A stretch of DNA of 64,000 bases from Ascaris suum (Eukaryota > Nematoda > Chromadorea > Rhabditida > Ascarididae). The stretch covers positions 1,364,001-1,428,000 of the forward strand of contig CM024187.1 in assembly GCA_013433145.1 (NCBI GenBank), given 5' to 3'. Each line of letters starts with the position of its first letter. Position 1 is the stretch's first letter. The notes beneath the pieces are model-generated. The model saw only the letters and a program-made list of their open reading frames with translations, was not told where the DNA came from and made no database searches. The translations under genes and the position numbers were made by a program. Shown here in pieces: positions 13,419 to 24,735 of the stretch.

Positions 13419-15473
13419 ATGGGTAAGGTCGTTAACGGATCCAATAGCAAAGCACAACAATTGCGGAATGTCGATCATTTGCTTAGTAGAAATCGTCGAC
13501 GAAAGATGAACGATATGGCCGCAACGTCGGTATCTCGAAATTTGATCGCAGAGGGTTTCACGGATTCAACGGTGCGGACGAAAGCGGAAAAGCCTGGCGT
13601 CAAGGATATTCCAGGTGCTTCATTTTTTTTTCTCAGAAAAGCGTTGCATATTGAATTCAATTATAAAGCAACAATGCTATATATCTGAAGGGAAATAGCA
13701 AGAAGGGGGGAGAGTAAGATTCGTTAGAATTAACAAAAATGCTTCATCTTCTAAAGGCGTGTGTTTTTGATTACATTAAGCTTTATGACTAATACCGGAT
13801 GTAATGCACAGGTATCCAGGTATATATACCTTGCTCAACGGCATCATAGACAAGTGGCGTTAGCGAAGCAAGTGTGTTCGTTCGCACTAACTTCATTTCA
13901 AAGTTGACTTGCAAATGTGGACTTATGGGATATGGGTAGCATTTTAGGGTACAGGTTGTGTGTTTGCCGGAAATCTTTTCACTTATTTGCCGGAAAATCT
14001 CCTTTCACTTATCCGGCGGTGTAGCACTTGATCGATGATTTTCCTCGTATCGAAGTGCATCGATAATTTTTACTATTTCAAGCTGAAAAATAGCACCGAT
14101 GAAAAAAAGAGAAATTAAAGCCGTCAGTAATTTTCTGATTTGCGTCGAAAAAAAAAAGACTTCAAGGATAATAATTCGTATTGACGGAGAATTAACGCTA
14201 AATTAGCGTTGTAGGTGGAACGTTTCGCATTTTACAGTCAGAATGTGAAAGAGAAATAAAAGTAAATCATGCGAATTTATGGCTTTCTCCAATATTTCTT
14301 TTATTTTTTTTTTTTAAATCAGCTTCTATACATGTTCAGCCTATATACACATGGGTTTTTTATTCGATTTAATGATTTTAGAGGGTGCTAAACCTTTACA
14401 AGACGATTGTGCGGTCGATTCGATGAAGTTGATGGCGATAAAAGAAATTTTAGCTGAAACAAGAAGAGCCGCGCTTCGAGCAGAGTTGATTGGATCGCAA
14501 GGATGGTACGTCATACATTTTGGTATTAGACGCTTTTTGGTGGAGGGAAGCGAGTGAGCAGGGTAGTTACGGGTAAACCACATAGTTGTTCTTTCAGATG
14601 TCGACGGAATCCTTTTGCGATTGGAGGTTGTTACATGAGGCATTTTGAGTATAAAACCTTAATAAGGGCGAACGGCAAACTTGCTTTTCTGTGACAATGA
14701 CATCTGACTGTCAATGAGAAGGGGAGAATTTGTTCCTTCTGGCAAGATGTTTAAATTTCTCTTGAAATATATTTTATATCTTTATGGTAGACTGTTTTTG
14801 TTTGGAAATCTGTTGAGATGTGATAGGGAGCCTACATAAACAGTCATGATTTTCATGTCTATAGGGCCCATTAACTGTTGGATGCAGTCAGAACAGCCGA
14901 ATGCGACCCTTGATTGGAGACGCATTTAGAGCTGTGGGACACTATATCATGTAAATAGATCAGATGAGTTTTTCGTGGAAAAGATTTACATTGTGGTCCA
15001 CCTAAGACCGAGTCTGAGTTAAATGTGGCCACAACTTGTAACTTGCATCAGAACCGGGAATGTGATCATAAAAAGATAGGTTAAACTCGGTCCTAAAAGA
15101 TGATCGCCTTTAATCAACTGGAATTTGAATTAGCCCACACCATTTGGTCATGGTTTAACCCGATTCTGGTAACGGTCAGACCAGGATCGTGGGTGAATTT
15201 AACGTGGAGTTGCACAAAGTTATTTGCTCTTGGTAGTTTGTGCTTGGATGGATGTGGCACAAATGTCATAGAAAGGTTATACAATTATGCAGTTTTCATT
15301 AGTTTTACTCACTGAGATCGTTTTTTTAAGAAAACCATGCGAAAACTTGTTTAATCAGCTTATCAAAATGCTGCTCTTTCAGGAAGAAACCAACTTGCTT
15401 GTCGATCAACAAGAAATTTTTGAAGCGTACACTAGAAGCTTCGTTGTCTTGTCGGAAAAATACTCCACGATAG
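13419..15473 (+). CDS. Small protein resembling human POLR1D isoform 2
   Basis: Three exons, 13419-13614, 14382-14505 and 15383-15473, join in consistent phase (1, then 2) to a 136-residue protein ending at TAG 15471-15473. The N-terminal half is basic and unassigned (LLSRNRRRKMNDMAATSVSR). The C-terminal half matches the product known in vertebrates as POLR1D isoform 2. That protein has the pattern AIEELLKEAKRG-x-RAE-x-MG-x-x-GW followed by NKRFL; here exon 2 gives MAIKEILAETRRAALRAELI and GSQGW, and exon 3 gives KKPTCLSINKKFLKRTL. The tryptophan codon spans the second intron. It is not the Pol I/III subunit RPAC2 itself, whose fold is absent. Function is unknown to me. A nearer acceptor at 14598 would create a TGA at the junction and was rejected. 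The start could also be a downstream Met (13508). Confidence 0.8.
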
Positions 15474-18400
15474 GAAGAAGAATATTTCGTCCCTCGAGGT
15501 GCAATTGAAACAGTGCTGCAAGACAGTTAATGCTTCACTTTCAGTACATTTTTACCCTGAAAGAAAGGTATTGGATAGAAGTAATTAAGTTAGTAACACT
15601 TTTTTAAAGACTCTAAATTGTGAAGTATAAATCCAATAATGCGAGCTAAATTCCCAGATATCTGAGGCAGGTTTTCTTTGGGATGGTTGAGAAGGTGCCT
15701 TATGATCTATAACGTGCACATTCGGCTATCGATAGAAGGTGATTAGAAGGGTAGAAAATCTCAGTGAAATGTTTCTTAAGCACGCTTAGGGCTGAATGTG
15801 TTATCGGCCGACTGCCCAGCTCTGGTTATGATTCGCGCAATGGTACGTCTTCTACCAGAACTTTAGTCTCAAGGCACTTCTAGCTAGCAGTAAAAAAAAA
15901 AACTCGCCATATCTGCATCTAAGCACACCACCTAGCCGTACTATCCCTTCATAATAAATAGACGTACCTGTACCTAAGTCAAAAATTTTATCGTTATAAG
16001 AACGTAATTAAGTATTGAAAAAAATTGCAAAATATAGGCGTCATATAGATATTTCCTTATTAACGTCAATATCATATTCAAATTTATCAAATAATGCCCA
16101 TTGGCTGTGATCGATAAATGCGAACTTTGAAAGGAAACAAAAAAGTGATTTTATGAAGAATTGGGAGAATTTCACGATAAGAGAAGGATAAGATCGTTTT
16201 CAACATCCGCTCATCTTAGAGGAACGCTAGGAAAGCCCAATAAAGTTTTAAAAAAATACCATTGGTCCGAATTAAGCCGAACTATGGTGTTTTGATCCCA
16301 TAAATTTTCCTTCCTTTAGTACGCTAGTGGAGCTTCACACCTCTCCACCAAATGGAATTGTTATTCGGAGCCTTGAATTTCAGGTATTCCGGAACGACGT
16401 TGGGCACCTTTGAACACAGGAATTCGTAGCCAAATTCTTTCTGAGACCAGCTATAGTTTCATGTGATTCCCCAATGCATTTCCACGATCTTGGAGTGGTG
16501 TTGCATTCTCTTTACAGTTTTCTATCGTTTTTTATTAGTCGCACTAATGGTGGATGTTGTATATACTAACCGAGAAATTTCCTTGTTTCTATAACTTTTT
16601 TTTTTTGAAAATATGCTATTCCGGTTCCTGATTGTTTCTCTCATTCATCGATTGTTTCAACTACCTACGTTTTGCCGGTTTTGAATGAGAAAATTGGATA
16701 TATTTATTTAACATACTAGCAGCATCCCCGGTTTATATCGTCATATTTCATCGTCATACTCGACAATAGGCATTTTTCTTTGCATTCGTCTCGTTTTGAA
16801 TGGTTCCCTTCTATTCAATAACCAACGCCTTCCTCATATGAACGTCTTTGAATTTCTGGGCGAAAAATAATCCCACTTCAAGCAATAATGCGTTCGGAGT
16901 AGCCTCATCGTTTAATCATAAAACTTGAAAACTGCTTTGTATTCACGTTCCAAATGCTATGTAGTTTTGCCTCAGATTGCTGATTTTTGAGATCATCTCT
17001 CTCTTCCCTCCAGTAAATCCCCCTAAGAGTAATGATAACAATGTTGATATAGCTTCAGGGGTTCCACTTCAGGATACAATATTTTTGCGAGTCTGCTGTA
17101 AAGGTGGATGTAAAGTTGATGCATACTAGGTTGTAGAGTAGAGTCTTATCTCGCAATATTGGCCAAAATCTTTGTGGAACGCTTTTTTTTTTTACTAAAT
17201 AAGGCACAATTCTCGCAAATGGGAAGGTGTTTAGCCTTGTGACAGATCGATGGCTACAAGTTTAGCTTTGGAAAAAAAGTTGTAAAGTGTAAAGGGTGGC
17301 ATACTCTAGTGGATAAGATTTGCACTTAGGATGCGCGGAATGAGGAAAACCAAACTCTCCTGAGTGGTTGCTATTTGCCGATTGAGCAAAAACTCAAAAA
17401 GTCCAGGATGAGGAGCGGTAGCAATAGACGAATAGAAAACCATAAAGGGTAAACCAAACAGGCTTCTGTCTGAGCATCTCACCACTTATAACCGGAAACC
17501 TCATCCTCCCACCTTCCATACCTCTAGATAGTTCCTCACCTCAGTACCACTAACGAAACTTCAAGCCTACTGTAAACCGGAGACAATTGCGCTAGCACGT
17601 CAAACGTGAATGTCGTACCGTTGCATCCTTCAGAATCAGCTTTAAAAAAAAAAAATTGATGCGCAAGGTGAACGCTATGCTGGTGCATGCTTAAGTGAGT
17701 AGTGACTTATTTTGCATTTTCTCTTTTTATGGAACCCTGTTTCCGCAATAAAAAAAACCGGAAATTACAGGAGGTTTTTCGCAACCGGAAATCGCAAAAA
17801 AAACGGAAATCGCAACAAAAAACCGGAAATTACCGGAAATTCAGAATAGTATCGAAATAGTTTTCTTTCCAGTAGAAAAATAAATTAGCACTAGAAAGGC
17901 GAAGAGGGAACGTCGAGAAGGGATTTATATTTGTGGAAAGCAGAGAACGGTATCGTTAACTTGACGGCAATACAGATGAACCTGAATGGAAGGTGAACGC
18001 GTTTTTCGGCAACAATAAAACGGTAAAGCGAAAAATTGCTGTAGACAAGAAGAAGATGTTTCTGTCAGAAATTTCCTCGGTAGCAGCTCACGTGATCGGA
18101 CGGGGTTCATTCACGGGTTTACCTTTAGGCCTTTGTATTGGAGTTAATGGTACTCTGAGGGACTGTTCGCCTGCTTTTCGCCAAGTGTATTGTCATTCTT
18201 GTGTCTTCTTGCTTCTAGGGCAGTTGCTTGTCACCAGCCGATGAGAGCAAGGTGATACTTGGATGTTGGTGCTATATTTGTTCTGGTGAGTAAAAAAAAA
18301 CTTTCAAGGAATGTCTGTTTCTTCTAATAAAGGCACAGGGTTTATAAATTACCCCACGAAAGTACCAATGGTACAGTGATATGAAACAATCGCTTACAGA

Positions 18401-19522
18401 AATATAAAGAGCCTAGTAAAATATGTTTTTATTCGTTATTTGCAAATTTTTGAAAAAGCATCTAGTGATGAGAAATTGTTGATTTGTTTGACTGAACGAC
18501 GTATCATAACACAAATATATAGATGCTTTATCATTTCCCCGTCTGCTTACTATAATTTTCAGATATCTTTACAATAATAGCGTTACTAGTAATAAATGCT
18601 TTACTCATAAAAATAATAAAGAACATTATAAAAAATTTAATTCAATAAAGAACAAGATAAGTGTACATTAAAATTGAGTAAATCTCTGCTGATTTTATCA
18701 AACGTTCCCATCATCATAACTGTTTGAAACAATCCAATATGATAGTGTTGCAATATAGCATTTCTTTATCAATAGAATAAGGTAAGCAGATTAAGTCTAA
18801 GATAGAATATAGTTATAAAGAGTGTTAACACTATTATGGCTAAACTATGATCATGAGCGGTCCTCAAAATTTCATTAAATAAGAGGTGAATTAGTTTTGT
18901 TTATATGTATTTCCCCAATTTAGGTGTACTAATATTTGCAAGGTAAATTTATGATAAATGCAAAATAAATCAAGGTAAAAAGGTGCACATAGATTCATGG
19001 AAAATATCGAAGTAGAAGAAAGAAGAAAACGGCGAACGGTTTAATGATTTGTGCGCATCCGTTACCAATTGGCCGATGTAATGCATGGTGATGATGCTCT
19101 AAAAATACTACTTCTATATTTATATGTTTATACACTCGATTTAATAAATCCTCATTACGCACATATCCGACGGCTTATCTAAAGAGGAGGGAACTAATAT
19201 CGAATCACAAATTTCCATCCTTTTTGACGCATCTATCCGTGAAATTTTCATCGTCCACCATTGCTATAGTCGATTCTATGAGTCGTAATAATTAGGCACC
19301 TAGCAACGCATTCTCCAATCGTCTAAGCAATGAGAGGGGCTACTAGTCGTATGAATGTCAAGCCTAGCCTAATCGAGAATTGTCGATCGGCTTAGCAACA
19401 CTTGGCTAACGGAATGTTTGGAGCGATTGCTATTTCATCCACAACTTTTTTTTCCTAACTCTCTGATCATGAGGTCTTTAGCAGGTTTAATTTTCCCTGC
19501 TTTCGAAGGAACAATCTGCCAA
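15474..19522. other. Intergenic region between the POLR1D-like and Ly6-type genes
   Basis: No gene is supported. AATAAA near 15953 could be a distant poly(A) signal for the gene upstream. The region contains a cluster of CGGAAAT motifs at 17757-17842 and a stretch around 17290-17370 (AGTGGATAAGATTTGCACTT) reminiscent of a decayed tRNA-derived SINE head, without a convincing B box. Open frames on both strands at 17925-18244 overlap one another and match nothing known. From 18250 to 19500 the DNA is very AT-rich and featureless. Confidence 0.45.
17757..17842 (+). repeat. Cluster of five CGGAAAT-type motifs separated by A-rich spacers
   Basis: Within 86 bases there are five copies of (A)CCGGAAAT or ACGGAAAT, at about 17758, 17784, 17802, 17822 and 17832. 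They alternate with runs of A and in three cases are followed by CGC or TAC. A related pair of GCCGGAAA motifs lies near 13966-13997. The core CCGGAA is the binding core of ETS transcription factors, but simple-sequence expansion is an equally good explanation. Confidence 0.6.
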
Positions 19523-22223
19523 TCAGCTCATAAAAACAACCCATGAAATTATTTTTCCCTGATTTATATACTTTATTATTTCATCTGCAAGTTTCGTCTC
19601 TTGTTGCCTTACTATATCGTAGAAATTCCTTAAATTATAGAAGAGGAGAAAAACGAAGCAACTAACAACGCTCGGATGAATTAGAAAATGCTGATCATGT
19701 AAACTTACGAAGTGAACCGTAACCGTTGCCTTGACCAGGGATCGGACCATAGCTATAACTTCCATAACCGCTTCCAGAACCTATGCCGCCAATACCGTAA
19801 GATCCAGCAGCTCCACCATACGAACCTCCGATGTTTCCGCCAATGTTTGCTCCTTCATCGATACCTTGATTGTATCCCAACACCACTTCTGCGGTAGGAA
19901 GTTTTTCTTGAAGTAGAATCAGGCAAGCAGCGATAAAGTTAGCCGGATATGTTTCAGTAGAAAGTAGTGAATAAACGAAATGATGTGGCACATTTCGAAT
20001 CGTAAAGTAGGACTTACCGTGCATAAAATAAAGGTACATTCCTATTCGAATTATGCAAAAATATAAGTAAAAGTATTATAAATGAAATTCATTCATATTA
20101 TGCAAAAAAAAAGAGAGAATAAACGCTATGAAAAAGTGAACAAACATCAAAAGAAAAACATAATAAAACAAAAAAAAATTGTGTTGTGTTTTTTTTTCTC
20201 AAAGAATATAAATCGACTTTTAGATTTAATTTTCTTTAATGAAATAATAATAATGAGAAGAAAAAAAAAAAAGAAAGAAAGAAACAAACCATATGGTGCA
20301 TTGCATAAATCCGTATAGCACTTATCACAATCGTGACCAGGAAATTCAAGAAAATTGCAACTTGATGTGCAACCTCTTCTCACCACTGCAAAAAGCACAT
20401 CGCTTATTAGTCATCATTTATTAGCGTATTTGATTTTCTTCGGTGGCGTTTTTTTTCTCTCTTCGAACGAATAAGATTAAAAACGATATGTTTTTGGTGA
20501 ATGAATATAGTTAGCGATGAGAATCTCAAAAAGATGAGAGCAATTTGAGAATGCATTATAGGTTTGTGTGCACACTAAAATATGATAAGTGTGGATTAAA
20601 AAAACGAATGGAATTTACCTGCCCTGTTACCGTATTCTCTGCGAAGCACATAACAGTATGTCATTGGAGGGCATGATTCACTAACAGGATTACGACACCC
20701 TTGCTCATCGGTACATGTATAGCACGATAAACCATAACCTGCAATTATTTACTTTTGTATTCGATGCACTTCATATAAGTGCATATGAAATCTCTCAAAG
20801 AGTTTTAAGCATGGTCACTATTATATTCAGAAAGTAAAACAATAAACCGCATACGTCTTCGAATGAATTCAATTGCGGGCTTCAGGAGCGAAAAATGAGC
20901 ATTTTGGAATATAACTGGGAAAGGCAAGCTAGGCGAATAAGGTGGAGAGGGGAATACCCTTTTGCCCTCCCTCCCGACGGGGTAGTCATTCTCCCACGGC
21001 AAAAGATCTATCTTTATCCTTACCGTTTAAACGACTCAACCTTCAAATCGTATACTTCTAGCTGTTCACTTCAACTCAAGATTGAAAAAAAAAAGTGCAA
21101 AAGGAAATGATTTTCCACTAAAATCGTTCTATAAGTATTATTGATTGTTGCACTAACTGAAAGCATATTCGATGAAGTTGACTTCTTATAATACAATGAC
21201 ATTGGAAACGATGATGAGTATTATCGTGTGGAAAACGACGTTGAATATCGGTTTTAGAGGGTCTTAATTATTAAAACTTTCAGGTAGAATGATTTTCTCT
21301 TCTGGAAGGAGGATGGCAAAATGGACATTAAACGCCTCGTTAGCATTTATCATTTTTTTGCTCTTTTTTTTTTAATGACAGCAACATACAAACACCGTGT
21401 CTTGAATGAAGCAATTTATCACCGCCATTGGATGACCGCTTTTATTGCTGTTCTTTTGGTTGCTACTGTGAAGTCATTACTTACAAGAGATAAAGAAAGC
21501 AGTAATGTAGTAAGATTGCTGCAAGTAGTAAGTAAGTAAGAAGTAAGAATATTAATGAAAGAAAGAATTTGCATATATAAATTTTAGGTATCAACATTCA
21601 AAAAGTACATAGTAACAAAGTGTACTTGTAGAAAGTAATCATTAAATAGACATTTTACACAGAGAACAGACAAACATTTTCAATTTACTTGAGGAGTAGA
21701 TAGTGTTTATTTCCGGTTCCAGCGACGTATAATAGTGATTTTATTTCAATTTGAGATATGAGGTGAAGAAATTTTGATGTAATTTCAATAGACGTTCTAA
21801 ATTATCAGCTAATTACCGATTTGATATTTCTCATTCAACAGGTGATTTCATAGCATTCTTCTAAGGGATTCCAAGAAATAATTAAGTATGACATAATCAT
21901 TTTCCGTCGTATATATATTTTCAATCCTCTTATGTAACAAATTTCATTAATAGTACTCTTCAAATTCAGATACTAGCATAATCGATAAAAAAACAGGTCA
22001 GTGAATGAGTAGTTTTACTTCTATGCCTGGAAACGTATATTTTCACGAAAATTTCAGGAAAAAAACCAATCAGTAGGGCAATTCTCATGAAAATTATTCC
22101 AGAATTTCGAGTTGTGGAAGGGAATCGTTGATGAATGGGAGGAAAATATTGAAAGCACTTACAAATAGCTGGTAAAAAGAACGTTGACGTACAACAGAGA
22201 GGACGCATGGGTGGTAACTGCAT
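19523..22223 (-). CDS. Secreted Ly6/uPAR (three-finger) domain protein with Gly-rich tail
   Basis: Exons on the minus strand, in order: 22163-22223, 20619-20738, 20290-20385, 19709-19888 and, tentatively, 19523-19584. All introns are phase 1. The start ATG (22221-22223) opens a signal-peptide-like segment, MQLPPMRPLCCTSTFFLPAI, running into CYG before the mature LSCYTC. The LU domain follows: CYTCTDEQGC, CPPMTYC, RRGCTSSC, HDCDKC and the family-typical CYTDLCNAP at its end. Exon 4 adds a 60-residue Gly/Tyr/Ser-rich tail (GGAAGSYGIGGIGSGSGYGS). The last exon is uncertain: the acceptor before 19584 gives a short hydrophobic end (ISWVVFMS) that could be a weak GPI signal, while an alternative near 19555 gives a basic end. 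Nematodes have many such LU proteins; I cannot place this one in a named subgroup. Confidence 0.8.
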
Positions 22224-24735
22224 CTAACGCCTCGTTAACGAGCTCTATGCTTATCAGTGATGATTGAACCTACCTGTGTAACGCGAGATTAGTGAGTAGT
22301 CCTTTGATTGTAGCATTCGTTGCGATATGGCATTCCTTGGTGGGCTCTCCTTGTGCCCACGCATTGCTGATTCACTACCTTTGTGGATTACACGAGGTGT
22401 ATGCAAGTACCACTGTTAATGCTTAAATATCTTCGCATCAAATGGCGTTTATATAAATACACACATTTGCATATTTCCCCACAAAATATACGGGGAATTG
22501 CACACGGGGAACTGCAGCAGAGAGGTAAATATATATATGTGTGTGTGTGTGTTGATCTTTCTAGTAATTTCGAGTCGGGAGCAATCGAAGTTACGATGGT
22601 AAAATTTGATGCATGTTGCGCGCATTATAGAATGATTTCATAAGCCAACATTAAAACTCATTCGTCTTTCTTACCGCACACTTTGAAAGAGTTATGCAAA
22701 TTTAAATATGCCCGAAATTTCTGCATTTCGTAACAGTTCAGGTTGTAAAACGCATAGAAACGTACAGGAAGGGTAAATAAGACGAAAAACCAAATATAGT
22801 ACAGGGGCTATGTACCAGTATAGGACCATGAATGCCAATGTTAGCCAGAATAAATGATGGACGATTGGATACGGAAAGGAGAATTGAAAGAGAAAAACAA
22901 TTCAACAGATAGATGAACATCAAAGAATACGATCAATGGTTAAATTCCCCCAGTCAAAGAATTCGGCGAACGAAACCCCAAATTCTTCTGTTTCCATTAT
23001 TCTTTGAGGTTTTTGCATAGGAAATTCGTATATTCGGTTTGGGTTATTTTCTCTTTATGCTAGATCATTGCTTTAATGTGCTTCATAATATTGGTCTATT
23101 ATTGACAACAATGCAGATAAATATTACTTAAATCTACTTGAGTATTTTCAAAGATAGTTTTGGCCTAGACAATTGTTTCGATATTGATGGATCTTGAGTT
23201 CTCAAAAATATATTATTATACCCGTGTGCATGAGCTATTAAAAGTGCCTATGAAACCCTAATATATACAGGTGTACACATGCATTTACGTGCATGTAGCA
23301 TCAAATATGTGCATATTTTTTGTTTTTATTTGTTTTTAATGATACGTGCACACTTTGATGCAGCTACAAGCCATGCGGCACGAAATTAACGAGAATGTGA
23401 AGCTGTAACAGGAGATAGTGTTCCATTTGGCGAAATGCCACCTCTTGAAGGAAGTAGTTTAACGTCAGCTCTCAACACTCCCAACGGAACGAATGAGACA
23501 TTAGAAAACGACTAGGATGAGGGGGGGGGGGGGGAAGGGGGTTCAAGTTTCTTTTGTCGAGGTTGTTTAATTTAGTTTCAAGGAGTGAGGTATTGATTTG
23601 GTGAAAAGGGGTCAAGGATAATGCCTCATCCTGAAATATCTGTAAAGGAGCGATTTTCAAACGTACTTTTTTTGCGTAACTTTTTATTTCGCAGTTTATT
23701 GTGTGGAAATTTTTGTAAAATGCTTCAGCACTGCAATATTTCTTGGTTATTTTGTTGATTTATATTTGCCCACATCCTTTTATACAATTTCAAGCGGCAT
23801 TATTCCTCTTCTCGTTGATTCTCTCAGATTGCTCCTTACAAGTAAAGTAAATGTCAGTAAACTCCAAGAAAAAAGAGGGCAAAAAAAACGCGGAGATGCA
23901 AAACGGGTGAAACTTCTCGTCCATCTTCTTCGTCCGTACTTATCTATCTGGTGAATTCCTAAGTGTATCTATCGTGGTTGTATGTTCCGAGATTTGTTGT
24001 TGCCATAATTCTTTGTACGACATATTACTTTAATCGTCGTAAAATCACAGGTCGCCATCATCTAAGGTTTAAGACTGTTTTTTCATATTGCTACTCGTAG
24101 TTTATTATAACTCTTATAGCTGTTTTCATCGATGCTCACCTGAGGCACCTGAACTTTTGTTGTTAGGTGTTGATTGAATGTTGGCTATAGTGTGCACAAA
24201 TATGGAATATTTTTTGGCTGCATTCACGTTGAAGACCGCTGCCTATAAAATTTCGCTCGTAAGACATCGGGAGCTCTGGTCTGAGTTCTCGATCGAAATT
24301 TAGTGGGTTAAAATTTGGGAACTTAGAAATACTGGAAATAAATATAGCAAGTAATAAATTCGCTAATCATGCTTGTTGTAATCTACAAACAAACAGATAT
24401 CGCTGTAGGTGGTCAAGATCTGAAATCCGATCTTATGGAGCATCAGGAAATGTTGATTTTTTGCAATGGGGGAGGGAGGTTGGCAAAACATTCTCATCTC
24501 ATCCCCTGAACTTGGACGCTGACAAAAGTATTCGATATTCATGCTCAAAAAACCCATAGGTAATTGTTGATCGGCATATGAGACCAAAGCTTTGAACCTC
24601 TGGTAGAATGTAATACCCTCAGGGACCTCTTTGTCATCATTTCATAGCGTCAAATTTTTTATTGACGTTCTAAAGCGCCGGCACTTCCGGAATGCGTTAA
24701 GTTGTTAGAGGATGGTTCATCCTTTTATAGTGTTG
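22224..24735. other. Intergenic region between the Ly6-type gene and USO1
   Basis: This is a divergent promoter region: the Ly6-type gene reads left and USO1 reads right. It holds an (AT)(GT) microsatellite at about 22528-22551, a 14-G tract at 23521-23534 and AT-rich filler. No open frame here resembles a known protein. The frame at 23703-23954 (hydrophobic start, basic end) has no splice or homology support. Confidence 0.5.
22528..22551. repeat. (AT)n(GT)n microsatellite
   Basis: A short run of AT dinucleotides passes directly into about eight GT dinucleotides. Confidence 0.85.

Noticed and set aside
14351..14381. ATG at 14351 as a separate gene start
   Set aside because: The sequence before 14382 is intron; the phase from the exon ending at 13614 fits the TTTTAG acceptor.
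14599..14650. Candidate third exon of the POLR1D-like gene after TTTCAG at 14598
   Set aside because: Joining it to the exon ending at 14505 produces TGA at the junction, and it lacks the NKKFL motif. The exon at 15383 restores the Trp codon and the family motif in correct phase.
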